DNA of 53,067 bases from Flavobacteriaceae bacterium (GCA_017852075.1 JAFMLQ010000009.1:1-53067), one strand, 5' to 3'. Positions 8,495 to 17,578 are shown, counted from the first letter of the stretch. Numbers and translations: made by a program. The notes: generated from the letters alone by a model not told the origin.

Positions 8495-8728
8495 ATGAAA
8501 AAAAAACTCTTTTTTGGGTTCCCCATTTTAATCTTACTAATAGCTTGTGTTCAGAACACGGAAATAGAAGAAGATAGCTTGTGTGTGGACGAATCACTCA
8601 TCGATGAAACAGCTGCCTGCTATTTGATTTATGCACCGGTATGTGGATGTGATGGAAAGACCTATTCCAACGATTGTATTGCAAGAACGAATGGGGTTTT
8701 GATTTTTGAAGAAGGTCCTTGTAAGTAA
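8495..8728 (+). CDS. Small lipoprotein with Kazal-type protease-inhibitor domain
   Basis: A 77-residue lipoprotein. The leader ends in LLIAC, a lipobox with Cys18 as the lipidated residue. The mature part contains YAPVCGCDGKTYSNDC, the core of a Kazal domain. Cysteines at 30, 42, 50, 61 and 76 match Kazal spacing (7 residues between the second and third, 10 between the third and fourth), with Cys52 as the extra cysteine common in bacterial forms. Such domains inhibit serine proteases. Here it would be tethered to a membrane, perhaps protecting the cell from its own or competitors' proteases. It is packed between the PLP enzyme and the pterin dehydratase. Confidence 0.88.
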   Translation: MKKKLFFGFPILILLIACVQNTEIEEDSLCVDESLIDETAACYLIYAPVCGCDGKTYSNDCIARTNGVLIFEEGPCK

Positions 8729-8735
8729 AGCCGAT

Positions 8736-9026
8736 ATGAAAGCCTTTACAGATTCAGAAATATTAAATCTACTCCCTCAGATACCCCAATGGAAATATCA
8801 AACGGGTTATTTAAAACGAGAACTAAAGTTTTCAGAGTTTACCAAAGCCATAACCTTCTTAAATCAAGTGGCCACTCTGGCAGAATCCCATCAACACCAC
8901 CCCTTAATGACGAATAACCATAACCAACTGCTTATTCAGCTTAAAACCTTTGATGTAGAAGGTATATCAGAGAAAGATTTTGCTTTGGCAAAAGCGATCG
9001 ACTCTATAGAAATTACAAAGGAGTAA
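8736..9026 (+). CDS. Pterin-4a-carbinolamine dehydratase family protein
   Basis: A 96-residue protein of the PCD/PhhB family, which dehydrates 4a-hydroxytetrahydropterin during recycling of the cofactor of aromatic amino acid hydroxylases. The active-site region reads ESHQHHPLMTNNHNQLLIQL, with the conserved HxHHP cluster, followed by the usual G(I/V)SEKDFALAKAID tail. I chose the ATG 7 bases after the Kazal stop (MKAFTDSEILNLL) because it gives the family's length; a start 30 bases earlier would overlap the Kazal gene. No phenylalanine hydroxylase lies in the window. The 3' end overlaps the convergent DUF1080 gene by 14 bases. Confidence 0.9.
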   Translation: MKAFTDSEILNLLPQIPQWKYQTGYLKRELKFSEFTKAITFLNQVATLAESHQHHPLMTNNHNQLLIQLKTFDVEGISEKDFALAKAIDSIEITKE

Positions 9027-9603
9027 CAACTAGGTTTCTCCAACGAACCTTGATTCCTCCACCATCGTGGATTTGCAAAGCAATAGATCCTTTTCCTTCC
9101 CCTATTTTTTCGTCTTTTAAAGAAATCATGGGAGTACCGTTAAGCCAACTCTCGATTTGATCCCCAACTACACGAATTCGCATCGTATTCCATTCGCCCA
9201 TCTTTAAGGCTTTGTCTTTTTCTTTTTCTGGCTTAATCAACCAACCTCGTCCATACGATTCATAAACTCCACCCGTATCATATCCCGGAGGAGCCACTTC
9301 AACCTGCCAGCCACTCACCTTGGTGCCCTCTACTGTAGAACGAATAAATACACCACTATTTCCATTTGATTCTTGTTTGAAATCAAGAGTCAAATCAAAA
9401 TCGTCATAGTATTTTTTGGTGGACAAATAGCCATAAGCCTTATCGGGACCACTTTCACATACTAAAAGACCCTGATCTACATACCAAAGTTCAGTACCGT
9501 GGATATTCCAGCCTTCTAGATCTTTTCCATTAAACAATGATTCTTGTGCGAAAATCGGAAACGATAGGAAAAAGAAGATTAGGTATAAAGAAATTGTTTT
9601 CAT
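9013..9603 (-). CDS. Exported DUF1080 (3-keto-disaccharide hydrolase-type) protein
   Basis: A 196-residue secreted protein. A signal peptide (MKTISLYLIFFFLSFPIFAQ) is followed by one concanavalin-like jelly-roll domain. Typical DUF1080 motifs are LFNGKDLEGWNIHG near the N-terminus, NSGVFIRSTVEG, WQVEVAPPGYDTGGVYESYG, and WNTMRIRVVGDQIESWLNG near the C-terminus. Members of the family hydrolyse 3-keto-glycosides or bind carbohydrate; which applies is not visible here. The longer frame adding 15 residues is rejected because the signal peptide begins at the chosen ATG (the ATG just before it is equally possible). It converges with the pterin dehydratase gene, overlapping by 14 bases. Confidence 0.88.
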   Translation of the reverse strand: MKTISLYLIFFFLSFPIFAQESLFNGKDLEGWNIHGTELWYVDQGLLVCESGPDKAYGYLSTKKYYDDFDLTLDFKQESNGNSGVFIRSTVEGTKVSGWQVEVAPPGYDTGGVYESYGRGWLIKPEKEKDKALKMGEWNTMRIRVVGDQIESWLNGTPMISLKDEKIGEGKGSIALQIHDGGGIKVRWRNLVVTPL

Positions 9604-9689
9604 CATTTGTAAGTTTTTTTCAATATATAGAATTTTCTCTAAGCGCAAAGTTGTTTTTTGCTTAAAAATAATAACTTGAAAGAAAAAAA

Positions 9690-11753
9690 ATGATGAGAAA
9701 AATACTGTGTTTTCTAATTGTTAATCTAATCAGTTGGTATGGGTTGGCACAAATAAATCCCAACAATGTAGAAATTGTGCGAGATGCCTATGGCGTACCT
9801 CATATTTTTGCCAAAACAGATGCAGAAGTTGCTTATGGATTGGCATGGTCGCATGCTGAAGACGATTTCAAAACCATTCAAATTGGTTATTTAGCAGGAA
9901 ATAATCTATTGAGTAAATACTTAGGTAATACTGGATTGGGTGCAGATTTTATTGCTCAATTTATTAGTTCAGAGGCTCTTTTTGAAGAACGCTATGAAAC
10001 TGAAATCAGTCCAGAATACAAAGAAATTTTAAAAGCTTATGCTCAAGGCTTAAACCGTTATGCAGAAACTCATCCTAGAGAAGTTCTCGTAAAAGAACTG
10101 TTTCCCGTAAACGAAAAAAAGATGATTCGCTATGCCCAACTCCAGCTCTTTATTTCTTCAAAAGGAGATCAGTGGGTTTCTCGCATTATTAAAAATCAAC
10201 TTGATTATAAATTCTCTCAAGAAGAACAGCACAGAGGGTCCAACACCTTTGCATTCAACAGTGCCAAAACTTTAGACGGAAATACCTATTTAGCAATCAA
10301 TACACACCAACCACTAGATGGTCCCGTATCTTGGTATGAAGCTCATTTATGTAGTGAGGAGGGTACAAATATACTAGGAGCTTTGTTTGCAGGAAGTCCC
10401 AGTATTTTAATTGGTGCCAATGAAAATTTGGCGTGGTCGCATACGGTGAATCAACCCGATAAAACAGATGTTTTTGCTCTGGAAATGCATCCCAAAAATA
10501 AATTAAAATACCGGGTAGATAAGACCTATTTGACTCTTGAAACACGAAAGGCACAATTGCAAGTCAAGTTTTTGGGAATTCCCGTTAAAATTCAAAAGAA
10601 ATACTATCATAGCATTTATGGACCTACCCTAAAAAATAAGCACGGTTTTTATGCTGTTCGTACTCCTGCCCTATTTGAAATTCGAGCTTTAGAGCAATGG
10701 TGGCGCATGAATAAAGCAAACAATTTTACTGAATTTTACAACGTCTTAAAAATGAAGGCTTTACCCGGGTACAACATTGGTTATGCAGATCGAAACGATA
10801 CGATTTTTTATATTTCTAACGGACTGATTCCAAAACGCGCCAAGGGTTATGACTGGGAAAATGTAGTTCCAGGAAATACTCGTAAAACATTATGGACCTC
10901 AACTTATGACATTGAAGATCTGCCTCAGGTAATACAACCAAAGTCTGGCTATGTCTATAATGCTAATCATACCCCCTTCCGCGCTTCTGGTTTTCAAGAC
11001 AATCCTGTTCAAGATAAATTTGAAACTCACATGGGTTTTGAAACCTATGACAACAACCGGTCCACACGATTAAAAACATTGATCGATCAATACGACCGTT
11101 TGGACTACAACGACTTTAAAAAGATAAAATACGACCATCAATATCCCAAACCCTATAGGTTTAATTGGATGAACATCGATTATTTAGATCAATTGGAATC
11201 CAAGCAATATCCTGAAATTGCAACTTTAATAGAACGTTTACAAAGTTGGGACAGAAAGGCCGCTGCCAATTCCCTTGGAGCTGGAACTTTTGCTGTATTT
11301 TACAACGAATTACGTCCATTTTATCGAAAAGTTCCTAAACCAAAAATTATTCCAGCATCATTCCTCATTGAAGCGCTGCGTAACACTAAAAAATACCTCT
11401 TAAAACATTTTAATACAACCGAGGTCACATTGGGAGATTATCAAAAGTTAGTTCGAGGATCGAAAGAACTTCCAATCTTTGGACTTCCAGACGTAATTAC
11501 CGCAATGGCCGCAAGTCCTTATAAAAATGGAAAAGTTAAAGTAGTAAGCGGAGAATCCTATATTGAGTTGGTTCGTTTTACGCCAGAAGGACCAGAAATT
11601 GAATCGGTGATTTCTTATGGGAGTTCAGATCATCCAGATTCCCCCCATTACAATGATCAAATGGAATTATACGCACAATTCAAAACCAAGAAAATGACAC
11701 TCGATAGAGAAACCATTTATAAAGAAGCAGAACGAATCTATCATCCTAAATAG
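9690..11753 (+). CDS. Exported penicillin-acylase/acyl-homoserine-lactone-acylase family Ntn hydrolase
   Basis: A 687-residue periplasmic N-terminal-nucleophile amidase (peptidase family S45). A signal peptide ends near GLAQ20. The alpha-chain begins VEIVRDAYGVPHIFAKTDAE, typical of the family. The autoprocessing site is Gly183-Ser184 in HRGSNTFAFN; Ser184 would become the N-terminal nucleophile of the beta chain. Other family motifs are ANENLAWSHTVNQPDKTDVF and LPGYNIGYADRNDTIFY. Members cleave penicillins, acyl-homoserine lactones or other amides. I cannot tell which; the length suits the AHL-acylase/PvdQ-like side. It abuts the convergent bshA with only 2 bases between stops. Confidence 0.9.
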   Translation: MMRKILCFLIVNLISWYGLAQINPNNVEIVRDAYGVPHIFAKTDAEVAYGLAWSHAEDDFKTIQIGYLAGNNLLSKYLGNTGLGADFIAQFISSEALFEERYETEISPEYKEILKAYAQGLNRYAETHPREVLVKELFPVNEKKMIRYAQLQLFISSKGDQWVSRIIKNQLDYKFSQEEQHRGSNTFAFNSAKTLDGNTYLAINTHQPLDGPVSWYEAHLCSEEGTNILGALFAGSPSILIGANENLAWSHTVNQPDKTDVFALEMHPKNKLKYRVDKTYLTLETRKAQLQVKFLGIPVKIQKKYYHSIYGPTLKNKHGFYAVRTPALFEIRALEQWWRMNKANNFTEFYNVLKMKALPGYNIGYADRNDTIFYISNGLIPKRAKGYDWENVVPGNTRKTLWTSTYDIEDLPQVIQPKSGYVYNANHTPFRASGFQDNPVQDKFETHMGFETYDNNRSTRLKTLIDQYDRLDYNDFKKIKYDHQYPKPYRFNWMNIDYLDQLESKQYPEIATLIERLQSWDRKAAANSLGAGTFAVFYNELRPFYRKVPKPKIIPASFLIEALRNTKKYLLKHFNTTEVTLGDYQKLVRGSKELPIFGLPDVITAMAASPYKNGKVKVVSGESYIELVRFTPEGPEIESVISYGSSDHPDSPHYNDQMELYAQFKTKKMTLDRETIYKEAERIYHPK

Positions 11754-11755
11754 GT

Positions 11756-12892
11756 TCAATATTGAATGGCAGCTGTGGCATTGACATACGTACTTTCATA
11801 TTGACTGACAATGCTTTCTATATTAAACTGTTTTGCATGTGCTAGAGCTTGATTTTTAAACAATTGGTGTTGTGTTTCATTTTCTAGTAAGCGCAATGCA
11901 TTTTGAACCATGTCTGCTGTATTTCCTATTTCGGATAAATAACCTGTAACCCCATGTTGATTCACCTCTGGAATCCCACCAGCATCTGAAGATATTACGG
12001 GTACACCATGCGCCATCGCTTCCAAAGCAGAAAGCCCAAAGCTTTCCTTTTCTGAGGGCAACAGAAAAAGGTCTGAAAAACACAAGATCTTATCGATTTC
12101 ATTACTGTTACCTAAAAATAACACATGCTCTTGAAGTCCTTTATTTTTTACATATTCTAATGCTTTGATCTTTTCTGGACCTTCACCCACCATCATTAAC
12201 TTAGAGCTCACCTTGGGAAGTATTCCTTCAAAAACAGCAATAACGTCCAAAATACGTTTTAGCGGTCTAAAATTACTAATGTGAGTAATGATTTTTTCTT
12301 CTTTATTGGCCAAAAGAGACCGTTCACAGGGTTTGCCTTTTGCTTTAATTTTATCTATATCAATAAAATTTGGGATGACTTCAATTTTCTTTTTGATTTC
12401 AAATAATCGTAAAGTGTCCTGTTTCAAACTTTCAGAAACAGCAGTTACCCGATCTGAATGATTGATACTAAAAGTCACTGCAGGACGATAAAACGGATGA
12501 CTGCCTACTAAGGTAATGTCTGTTCCATGAAGGGTCGTTACTATAGGGATTTGAATGCCACTGTCCAAAAGCATTTTTTTTGCCATATAAGCGGCATAAG
12601 CATGGGGTATAGCGTAGTGAACATGTAGTACATCTATTTTGTGAGTTTTAACTACATCCACCAATCTACTGGAAAGTGCCAGCTCATAAGGTTGGTATTT
12701 AAATAAAGGGTAGTCTGGTACGTTGACTTCGTGATAACGAATATTAGGATCGTTCAAAGCCTCCAGACGGACGGGTAAATTGTAACTGATGAAATGGATT
12801 TGATGCCCTCTTTTGGCGAGTGCTCGTCCAAGTTCGGTTGCCACAACCCCACTTCCTCCAAAAGTGGGATAACAAACAATCGCTATATTCAA
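11756..12892 (-). CDS. bshA: N-acetyl-alpha-D-glucosaminyl L-malate synthase BshA
   Basis: A GT4-family glycosyltransferase that joins UDP-GlcNAc and L-malate in the first step of bacillithiol synthesis. At 378 residues it has the normal length. Diagnostic features are the N-terminal CYPTFGGSGVVATELGRALA loop, ISYNLPVRL, VLHVHYAIPHAYAAYMA, TTLHGTDITLVGSHPFY, and the C-terminal nucleotide-sugar motif EKESFGLSALEAMAHGVPVI with the E-x7-E pair. It is the last gene of an eight-gene leftward run, 12 bases after the GH3 fusion. bshB and bshC are not in the window. Presence of this gene implies that the organism uses bacillithiol as its low-molecular-weight thiol. Confidence 0.93.
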   Translation of the reverse strand: MNIAIVCYPTFGGSGVVATELGRALAKRGHQIHFISYNLPVRLEALNDPNIRYHEVNVPDYPLFKYQPYELALSSRLVDVVKTHKIDVLHVHYAIPHAYAAYMAKKMLLDSGIQIPIVTTLHGTDITLVGSHPFYRPAVTFSINHSDRVTAVSESLKQDTLRLFEIKKKIEVIPNFIDIDKIKAKGKPCERSLLANKEEKIITHISNFRPLKRILDVIAVFEGILPKVSSKLMMVGEGPEKIKALEYVKNKGLQEHVLFLGNSNEIDKILCFSDLFLLPSEKESFGLSALEAMAHGVPVISSDAGGIPEVNQHGVTGYLSEIGNTADMVQNALRLLENETQHQLFKNQALAHAKQFNIESIVSQYESTYVNATAAIQY

Positions 12893-12904
12893 ATTTGTAT
12901 AATT

Positions 12905-15805
12905 TTATTGGATTAATGCTTCGTAAACACGCTCTTGTATGCGTGTGCGTATGTTATTTTTACTGAACGCAAAATCGTTGTTGGGATACGTTCTGTTAGC
13001 TAAAATAACAATAATTATTTCTTCGTCAGGATCTGCCCAAGTATAAGTACCGGTATAACCCGAATGACCAAAACTATTGTTTGAAACACATCCGCAAGTA
13101 GATTGGTGTTTCCCCTCGATTTGTGGTTTGTCAAAGCCAATTCCTCTGCGCCCACCACGGTCACAAAAATAGCAATAATTAAAGGCATCTATCACTTGTT
13201 TTTCTAGTAAATGAATTCCATTGTATTTCCCTCCCTGAAGATACATTTGCATCATTGCTGCTACCGCATAGGCATCGCCAAAAAGTCCGGCATGACCCCC
13301 TACTCCATTTTGCATGGCTGCTCCCATATCGTGAACTGTACCATGCAATTCAGTATGCCTAAAATAGTCGTCGATCTCTGAAGGAACAATTTCGTCTTTT
13401 GAAAAAACTTCTAAGGGTCGGTAAGTAATGCGTTTTAAACCCAGTGGGCGAAACACTTTTTCTTGCACCAACAGATCAAACTCCATTCCACTTTGGCGTT
13501 CAAAGTACTTTTTAAGAATGTAAAAAGGGAAATCTGAATATTTAGACTCTTCAGAATCCAGCAACACACTTTCTTTGATTTGGTCATAAATTTCTTTCTC
13601 AAAATCCGATTTTAAAAACAAATTTTGGGTGACAGGAAGTGCGAATTTTTTTGAAGACTTTGTTTGATACATCGATTTATCTGGAAATCCTTTAGCGTTC
13701 AGTGTTTCTTTATAAAAGGGAATCCAAGGAAATAGATAAGCTTGATGAGAAAGCATTTCTTTTAAGGTTATTTTTGCTTTGTTGGAATCGCTCCATTCTG
13801 GCAACAACTCTTCTACAGTTGTCTCCAAGGTCAGTTCTCCCGCAGCAACAGCCTGCATAACCAATGGTAAAGTTCCTAAGATTTTTGTCAATGAAGCCAA
13901 GTCATATATCGCATCTGAGCGAACGGGTTGTGCTTTTTTATAGGTATGATATCCGAAATTCTTATCGTAAATAATTTTATTCTTTCGAGTGACTAGAATT
14001 CGCATTCCTGGGGTCATCATAGAGTCAATTGCAATTTGAGCAAGGCTATCGGTTCTTTTCAATCGTTGTGAATCAAATCCTAAAGAAATAGGGGAAGCAT
14101 ACCCCAAACGTTGTGGTACGCTCAAATCGATTCCTGACCCTTCTTGAAAAGATGTTGAAACATTTACAGGAAGTCTTCCACTGAGGGTATGAGCTCCAAA
14201 CAATGCATCAGCACTGAGTTGCTGAGACTGAATACTGTTTTGATAACTCATAAGGAGCGCATCTATACCTTTTATTTGTTCCAATGGTGCAAGTGCGTAA
14301 GGTTTTACAAAAACATCTAAAATCAAGGTTTTGTGTTGTGCTAGTTCAGAAATCAGTTTAAGCTCTTCTTTTGAAAAATCTGATGCCTTCCAAGGAGTAT
14401 CATTGGAACGATGAAAACTCACAATGAGCGTATCAATACTTGTGGTTTTTTCCAAAGCATTAGAAACAGTAACACCTTTTAAACTTTTGATAGTTCCGTA
14501 CTTCTTCAATTGATTTATAAAAGAGGTACTAGGTGCCTCTCCTAAAGCGATATGTCCCACCAGTTTTGTGCTTTTCAGGGGCAGTAGCTGATTCTTGTTT
14601 TTCAATAAGGTCAAGGCCTTTCCCATTGCCTCGTAATACAAATATTCATCTTCAACTGTATTCAAATCTTCTATTAAGTTAGCAGTAGCTATGGGATGGT
14701 AATCATGTAAGCCTACTTTATATTTTGCTTTCAATATTTTTTTAACTGAATGAGAGAGACGTTCTTCAGAAATAATTCCTTTATAAAATGCAGTTTCAAT
14801 AGCTTGAATTCCTTTAGGGATATCATTCGAGATAAGCAAGAGATCGTGACCCGCAAGAAAAGCGGTTAGATCAATGTTCTGAACTTTAGAATATTCGGAA
14901 ACCCCTTTCATATTTAGTGCGTCGGTGACGACAAGTCCTTGAAAGCCCAATTGTTTCTTTAAAATATCTTGAATAACATCTTTGGAAAGTGAAGTAGGCA
15001 ATCCTTCCTCTGAAATACTGGGCACATTTAGATGGGCAACCATTACTGAAGAAAGTCCATCGCGAATCAACTGTCTATATGGCTCTAATTCGACCTGCTG
15101 GATACGTTCTGCAGAAAAAGCGACTGTAGGAAGGGTTTTATGTGAATCTTGAGCCGTATCTCCATGTCCTGGAAAATGCTTTCCCGAAGTAAGAATATCC
15201 GCATCGTGATGACCTAGCATTACTGCCCTAGCTTGACGGCTTACACGATTTGAAGATGCACCAAACGAACGATTCCCTATAATTGGATTTTTAGGATTGG
15301 TATTAATATCAAGTACAGGACCAAAGCTGTAATGTATCCCCAAGCGTTTTTCTTGCATTCCCATACGCTTTCCGATCGCTCTGAGAAGAACGGTGTCTTG
15401 TACTGCGCCCAATGTCATAGGCCAAGGGAAAGGTTGCACCGAATCCAATCGCATTGCTACACCCCACTCCGCATCCATAGCGATTAATAAAGGTGTTTTC
15501 GATGCAGCTTGAAAACTATTGAGCCAATGAGATTGTCCTACAGGACCTCCCAAAGAAAAAACCAAACCACCAAGTTTGTGTTCTTTTATAAGATCTAATG
15601 TATACCTGTAATGCGAACTGTCTTTTTCAGTAAAAACCATAGGCATAAACAACTGACCTATTTTTTCTTTTAGTGTCATTTGAGTGTAGAGACTATCCAC
15701 CCATTGTTGTTGCCCTTTTAAATCCTCTTTGACCAAAAGTGGATCGGGTGTTTGCCCCAAAAGGAATATGGGGAAAAGAATGTATAAGTAGTTCCAAAAT
15801 TTCAT
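12905..15805 (-). CDS. Exported fusion: GH3 beta-N-acetylhexosaminidase-like domain plus class C beta-lactamase-like domain
   Basis: A 966-residue periplasmic or lipid-free exported enzyme with signal peptide MKFWNYLYILFPIFLLGQ. Residues about 30-370 form a GH3 domain with the NagZ-type signature KHFPGHGDTAQDSH (His214, Asp220, His222) and the nucleophile Asp295 in VTDALNMKG. A GH3 C-terminal-like domain follows (about 400-560). Residues about 575-960 form a serine beta-lactamase/transpeptidase-like domain with the catalytic SxxK pair Ser638-Lys641 (LASLTK). The likely role is turnover of peptidoglycan fragments, combining glycan and peptide or ester cleavage. A frame 21 codons longer is rejected because the signal peptide starts at the chosen ATG. 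It sits 31 bases after the preceding gene. Confidence 0.9.
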   Translation of the reverse strand: MKFWNYLYILFPIFLLGQTPDPLLVKEDLKGQQQWVDSLYTQMTLKEKIGQLFMPMVFTEKDSSHYRYTLDLIKEHKLGGLVFSLGGPVGQSHWLNSFQAASKTPLLIAMDAEWGVAMRLDSVQPFPWPMTLGAVQDTVLLRAIGKRMGMQEKRLGIHYSFGPVLDINTNPKNPIIGNRSFGASSNRVSRQARAVMLGHHDADILTSGKHFPGHGDTAQDSHKTLPTVAFSAERIQQVELEPYRQLIRDGLSSVMVAHLNVPSISEEGLPTSLSKDVIQDILKKQLGFQGLVVTDALNMKGVSEYSKVQNIDLTAFLAGHDLLLISNDIPKGIQAIETAFYKGIISEERLSHSVKKILKAKYKVGLHDYHPIATANLIEDLNTVEDEYLYYEAMGKALTLLKNKNQLLPLKSTKLVGHIALGEAPSTSFINQLKKYGTIKSLKGVTVSNALEKTTSIDTLIVSFHRSNDTPWKASDFSKEELKLISELAQHKTLILDVFVKPYALAPLEQIKGIDALLMSYQNSIQSQQLSADALFGAHTLSGRLPVNVSTSFQEGSGIDLSVPQRLGYASPISLGFDSQRLKRTDSLAQIAIDSMMTPGMRILVTRKNKIIYDKNFGYHTYKKAQPVRSDAIYDLASLTKILGTLPLVMQAVAAGELTLETTVEELLPEWSDSNKAKITLKEMLSHQAYLFPWIPFYKETLNAKGFPDKSMYQTKSSKKFALPVTQNLFLKSDFEKEIYDQIKESVLLDSEESKYSDFPFYILKKYFERQSGMEFDLLVQEKVFRPLGLKRITYRPLEVFSKDEIVPSEIDDYFRHTELHGTVHDMGAAMQNGVGGHAGLFGDAYAVAAMMQMYLQGGKYNGIHLLEKQVIDAFNYCYFCDRGGRRGIGFDKPQIEGKHQSTCGCVSNNSFGHSGYTGTYTWADPDEEIIIVILANRTYPNNDFAFSKNNIRTRIQERVYEALIQ

Positions 15806-15836
15806 CAAAATAATATCAATTAATATTGTAAAACAC

Positions 15837-16322
15837 TCATTTAATAAAGCGATTGTGCCAACTGTCACCAGCGGGAACCTCCCAAAACTGTTTGTAATCC
15901 CCTACAGTGTTCACCAGGTTATTGAATACTATGGTTTCTTTTGAAACCGATTTGGCTTTTGCCATTTTAATAAATTCATTTAGGGGCTTGTATGCCAAAA
16001 AAGCACCCTGTCGGAAAGTGACATTCATCTTGTCCAATAACACCAAATCGAATTGTTTTTCCAATTCTTGGATAAAACGCACGGAAGCATCAATAGAGCA
16101 GCCACTGGCTTGGGCTGAGTACTGATTGACTCCAATTACTATGAAACGATTGTAGCGCAATTCAAATCCAGCTTCTAAATCTTGACTGTGGGCAGTCCAT
16201 TGGGATAAAAACTGTGTTAAAGCGTCTTGTACTTCTGCCTGTTCCGCTCCTGAAAAAGAACGATGAGCGGGATAAATCCAAATCCGAGCATCATTGGGTA
16301 GGGAATCAAAAGGTACTATCAT
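15837..16322 (-). CDS. Conserved unknown protein, often labelled 'ABC transporter ATPase'
   Basis: A 161-residue soluble protein without signal peptide. It starts MIVPFDSLPNDARIWIYPAHR and contains QYSAQASGCSIDASVRFI, which I recognise as conserved across Bacteroidota. Relatives are often called ABC transporter ATPase, but there is no Walker A, Walker B or signature motif, so that name is not supported. The Ser-Gly-Cys-Ser motif with a single conserved-looking Cys and the pattern of Trp/Tyr residues could indicate a redox or ligand-binding role; this is a guess. It begins 2 bases after the CCG-domain Fe-S gene, suggesting tight co-expression with that redox pair. Confidence 0.7.
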   Translation of the reverse strand: MIVPFDSLPNDARIWIYPAHRSFSGAEQAEVQDALTQFLSQWTAHSQDLEAGFELRYNRFIVIGVNQYSAQASGCSIDASVRFIQELEKQFDLVLLDKMNVTFRQGAFLAYKPLNEFIKMAKAKSVSKETIVFNNLVNTVGDYKQFWEVPAGDSWHNRFIK

Positions 16323-16324
16323 GA

Positions 16325-17110
16325 CTATAAATCGTTGGCTTTAGCAATCAATTCTGCAATATCCATAACCTGGAGCTTATCTTCTTGCTCTTTATTTTTT
16401 ACTCCATCGGTCATCATGGTGTTACAAAAAGGACAAGCGGCTGCTATTATATCGGGCTGTATCTCTATCGCCTGTTCTGTTCGTTCGATATTGATTTCTT
16501 TATCACCTGCTTCAGCATCTTTAAACATTTGTGCTCCTCCTGCCCCACAACACAAACCCTTGGACTTACAAGATTTCATTTCCACCAATTCAGCATCTAA
16601 TTTTTTAATTAAATCTCGAGGGGCTTCATAAATGTTATTTGCGCGCCCTAGATAACAAGGATCATGAAAAGTTATGCGTTTTCCTTTAAAAGTTCCTCCT
16701 TCTATCTGTAGCGTTCCCGATTGGATCAATTTCTTTAAAAACTGAGTGTGGTGCATGACTTGATACTGTCCTCCTAACTCAGGATACTCGTTTTTCAAAG
16801 TATTGAAACAGTGGGGGCAGGTGGTTACAATTTTTGTTACCCCATATTGGTTTAGGGTATTGATATTTTGCATGGCCTGCATCTGAAATAAAAACTCATT
16901 TCCGGCACGTTTGGCAGGATCTCCTGTACATGTTTCTTCTGTTCCCAATACGGCAAAATTGGTTTGGGTTTGAATCAGAATTTTTGCAAAAGCTTTAGTG
17001 ATTTTCTTTGCACGATCGTCAAAACTTCCCGCACAACCTACCCAAAAGACTACTTCGGGTTTCTTACCTGCTGCAGCTAGATCTGATAATGTGGGAATGT
17101 TTAGTTTCAT
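16325..17110 (-). CDS. CCG-domain (Fe-S) protein, HdrB/HdrD-like subunit
   Basis: A 261-residue cytosolic iron-sulfur protein with two cysteine-rich CCG domains, as in heterodisulfide reductase subunits and glycolate/lactate oxidase subunits. The first domain has Cys26, Cys61 (in a CTG variant of CCG), Cys98 and Cys101 (CPHC). The second has Cys152, Cys181, Cys187-Cys188 (CCGAGG) and Cys226/Cys229 (CPFC), a complete set for a non-cubane [4Fe-4S] site. Its natural partner is the membrane Fe-S protein two genes upstream; together they resemble an HdrDE module split over two genes. No flavoprotein subunit or lactate-utilisation gene is present. The substrate is unknown. Confidence 0.88.
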   Translation of the reverse strand: MKLNIPTLSDLAAAGKKPEVVFWVGCAGSFDDRAKKITKAFAKILIQTQTNFAVLGTEETCTGDPAKRAGNEFLFQMQAMQNINTLNQYGVTKIVTTCPHCFNTLKNEYPELGGQYQVMHHTQFLKKLIQSGTLQIEGGTFKGKRITFHDPCYLGRANNIYEAPRDLIKKLDAELVEMKSCKSKGLCCGAGGAQMFKDAEAGDKEINIERTEQAIEIQPDIIAAACPFCNTMMTDGVKNKEQEDKLQVMDIAELIAKANDL

Positions 17111-17113
17111 TTT

Positions 17114-17563
17114 CTATTTTTGAGGTTGTCCGTCGTCAAACACTTCGATAGTTACTTCTTTTTCTATCAAATCAGTAAACTTTCCATTGTATCGTGTTGC
17201 CTTTACTAAATGATTGTCAATCCAATGGTAATTTCCTCCACGAGGTTTACCCATGAGTAAACTGTGATACTTAAATCCATTGTTTTTAAGCCAAGTTTCA
17301 GTTACCTTTCTGTGCAACTCTAGACGTGAAGTGAAAAAACAAATCAAATGCCCTTCATCAAACCACCTATTTAGTGTTTCTAAAGCATCGGGGTATAATT
17401 TTGCTGTTGCCATCCGTTCGGGTTCTTCGTTGGGAATGTCGTCGCAGATGGTACCATCGATATCAACTAAATAATTTTTAATTCCCTCAGGGAGCACAGG
17501 GCTAATCAATTCCCCATCTTCTACTTTTTTGTGTAAATAACTTTCTGCTTCTTCGCGTTGCAT
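17114..17563 (-). CDS. HAD-like phosphatase domain protein
   Basis: A 149-residue cytosolic protein of the haloacid dehalogenase superfamily. The four HAD motifs are visible: DIDGT (Asp34, Asp36), FFTSR (Ser79), Lys106 in MGKPRGG, and Asp116 in WIDN. The protein is minimal, without an evident cap domain. As I recall, such proteins in Flavobacteriia are sometimes labelled 'phosphoheptose isomerase', but there is no SIS fold signature here. It is wedged between the two Fe-S genes, 15 bases after one and 3 bases before the other, so its job is probably tied to that redox module or the same operon. The substrate is unknown. Confidence 0.78.
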   Translation of the reverse strand: MQREEAESYLHKKVEDGELISPVLPEGIKNYLVDIDGTICDDIPNEEPERMATAKLYPDALETLNRWFDEGHLICFFTSRLELHRKVTETWLKNNGFKYHSLLMGKPRGGNYHWIDNHLVKATRYNGKFTDLIEKEVTIEVFDDGQPQK

Positions 17564-17578
17564 TTTGTTTGAATTAAA

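Noticed and set aside
17114-17563. Phosphoheptose isomerase label
   Set aside because: The four HAD motifs are present and no SIS-domain signature is.
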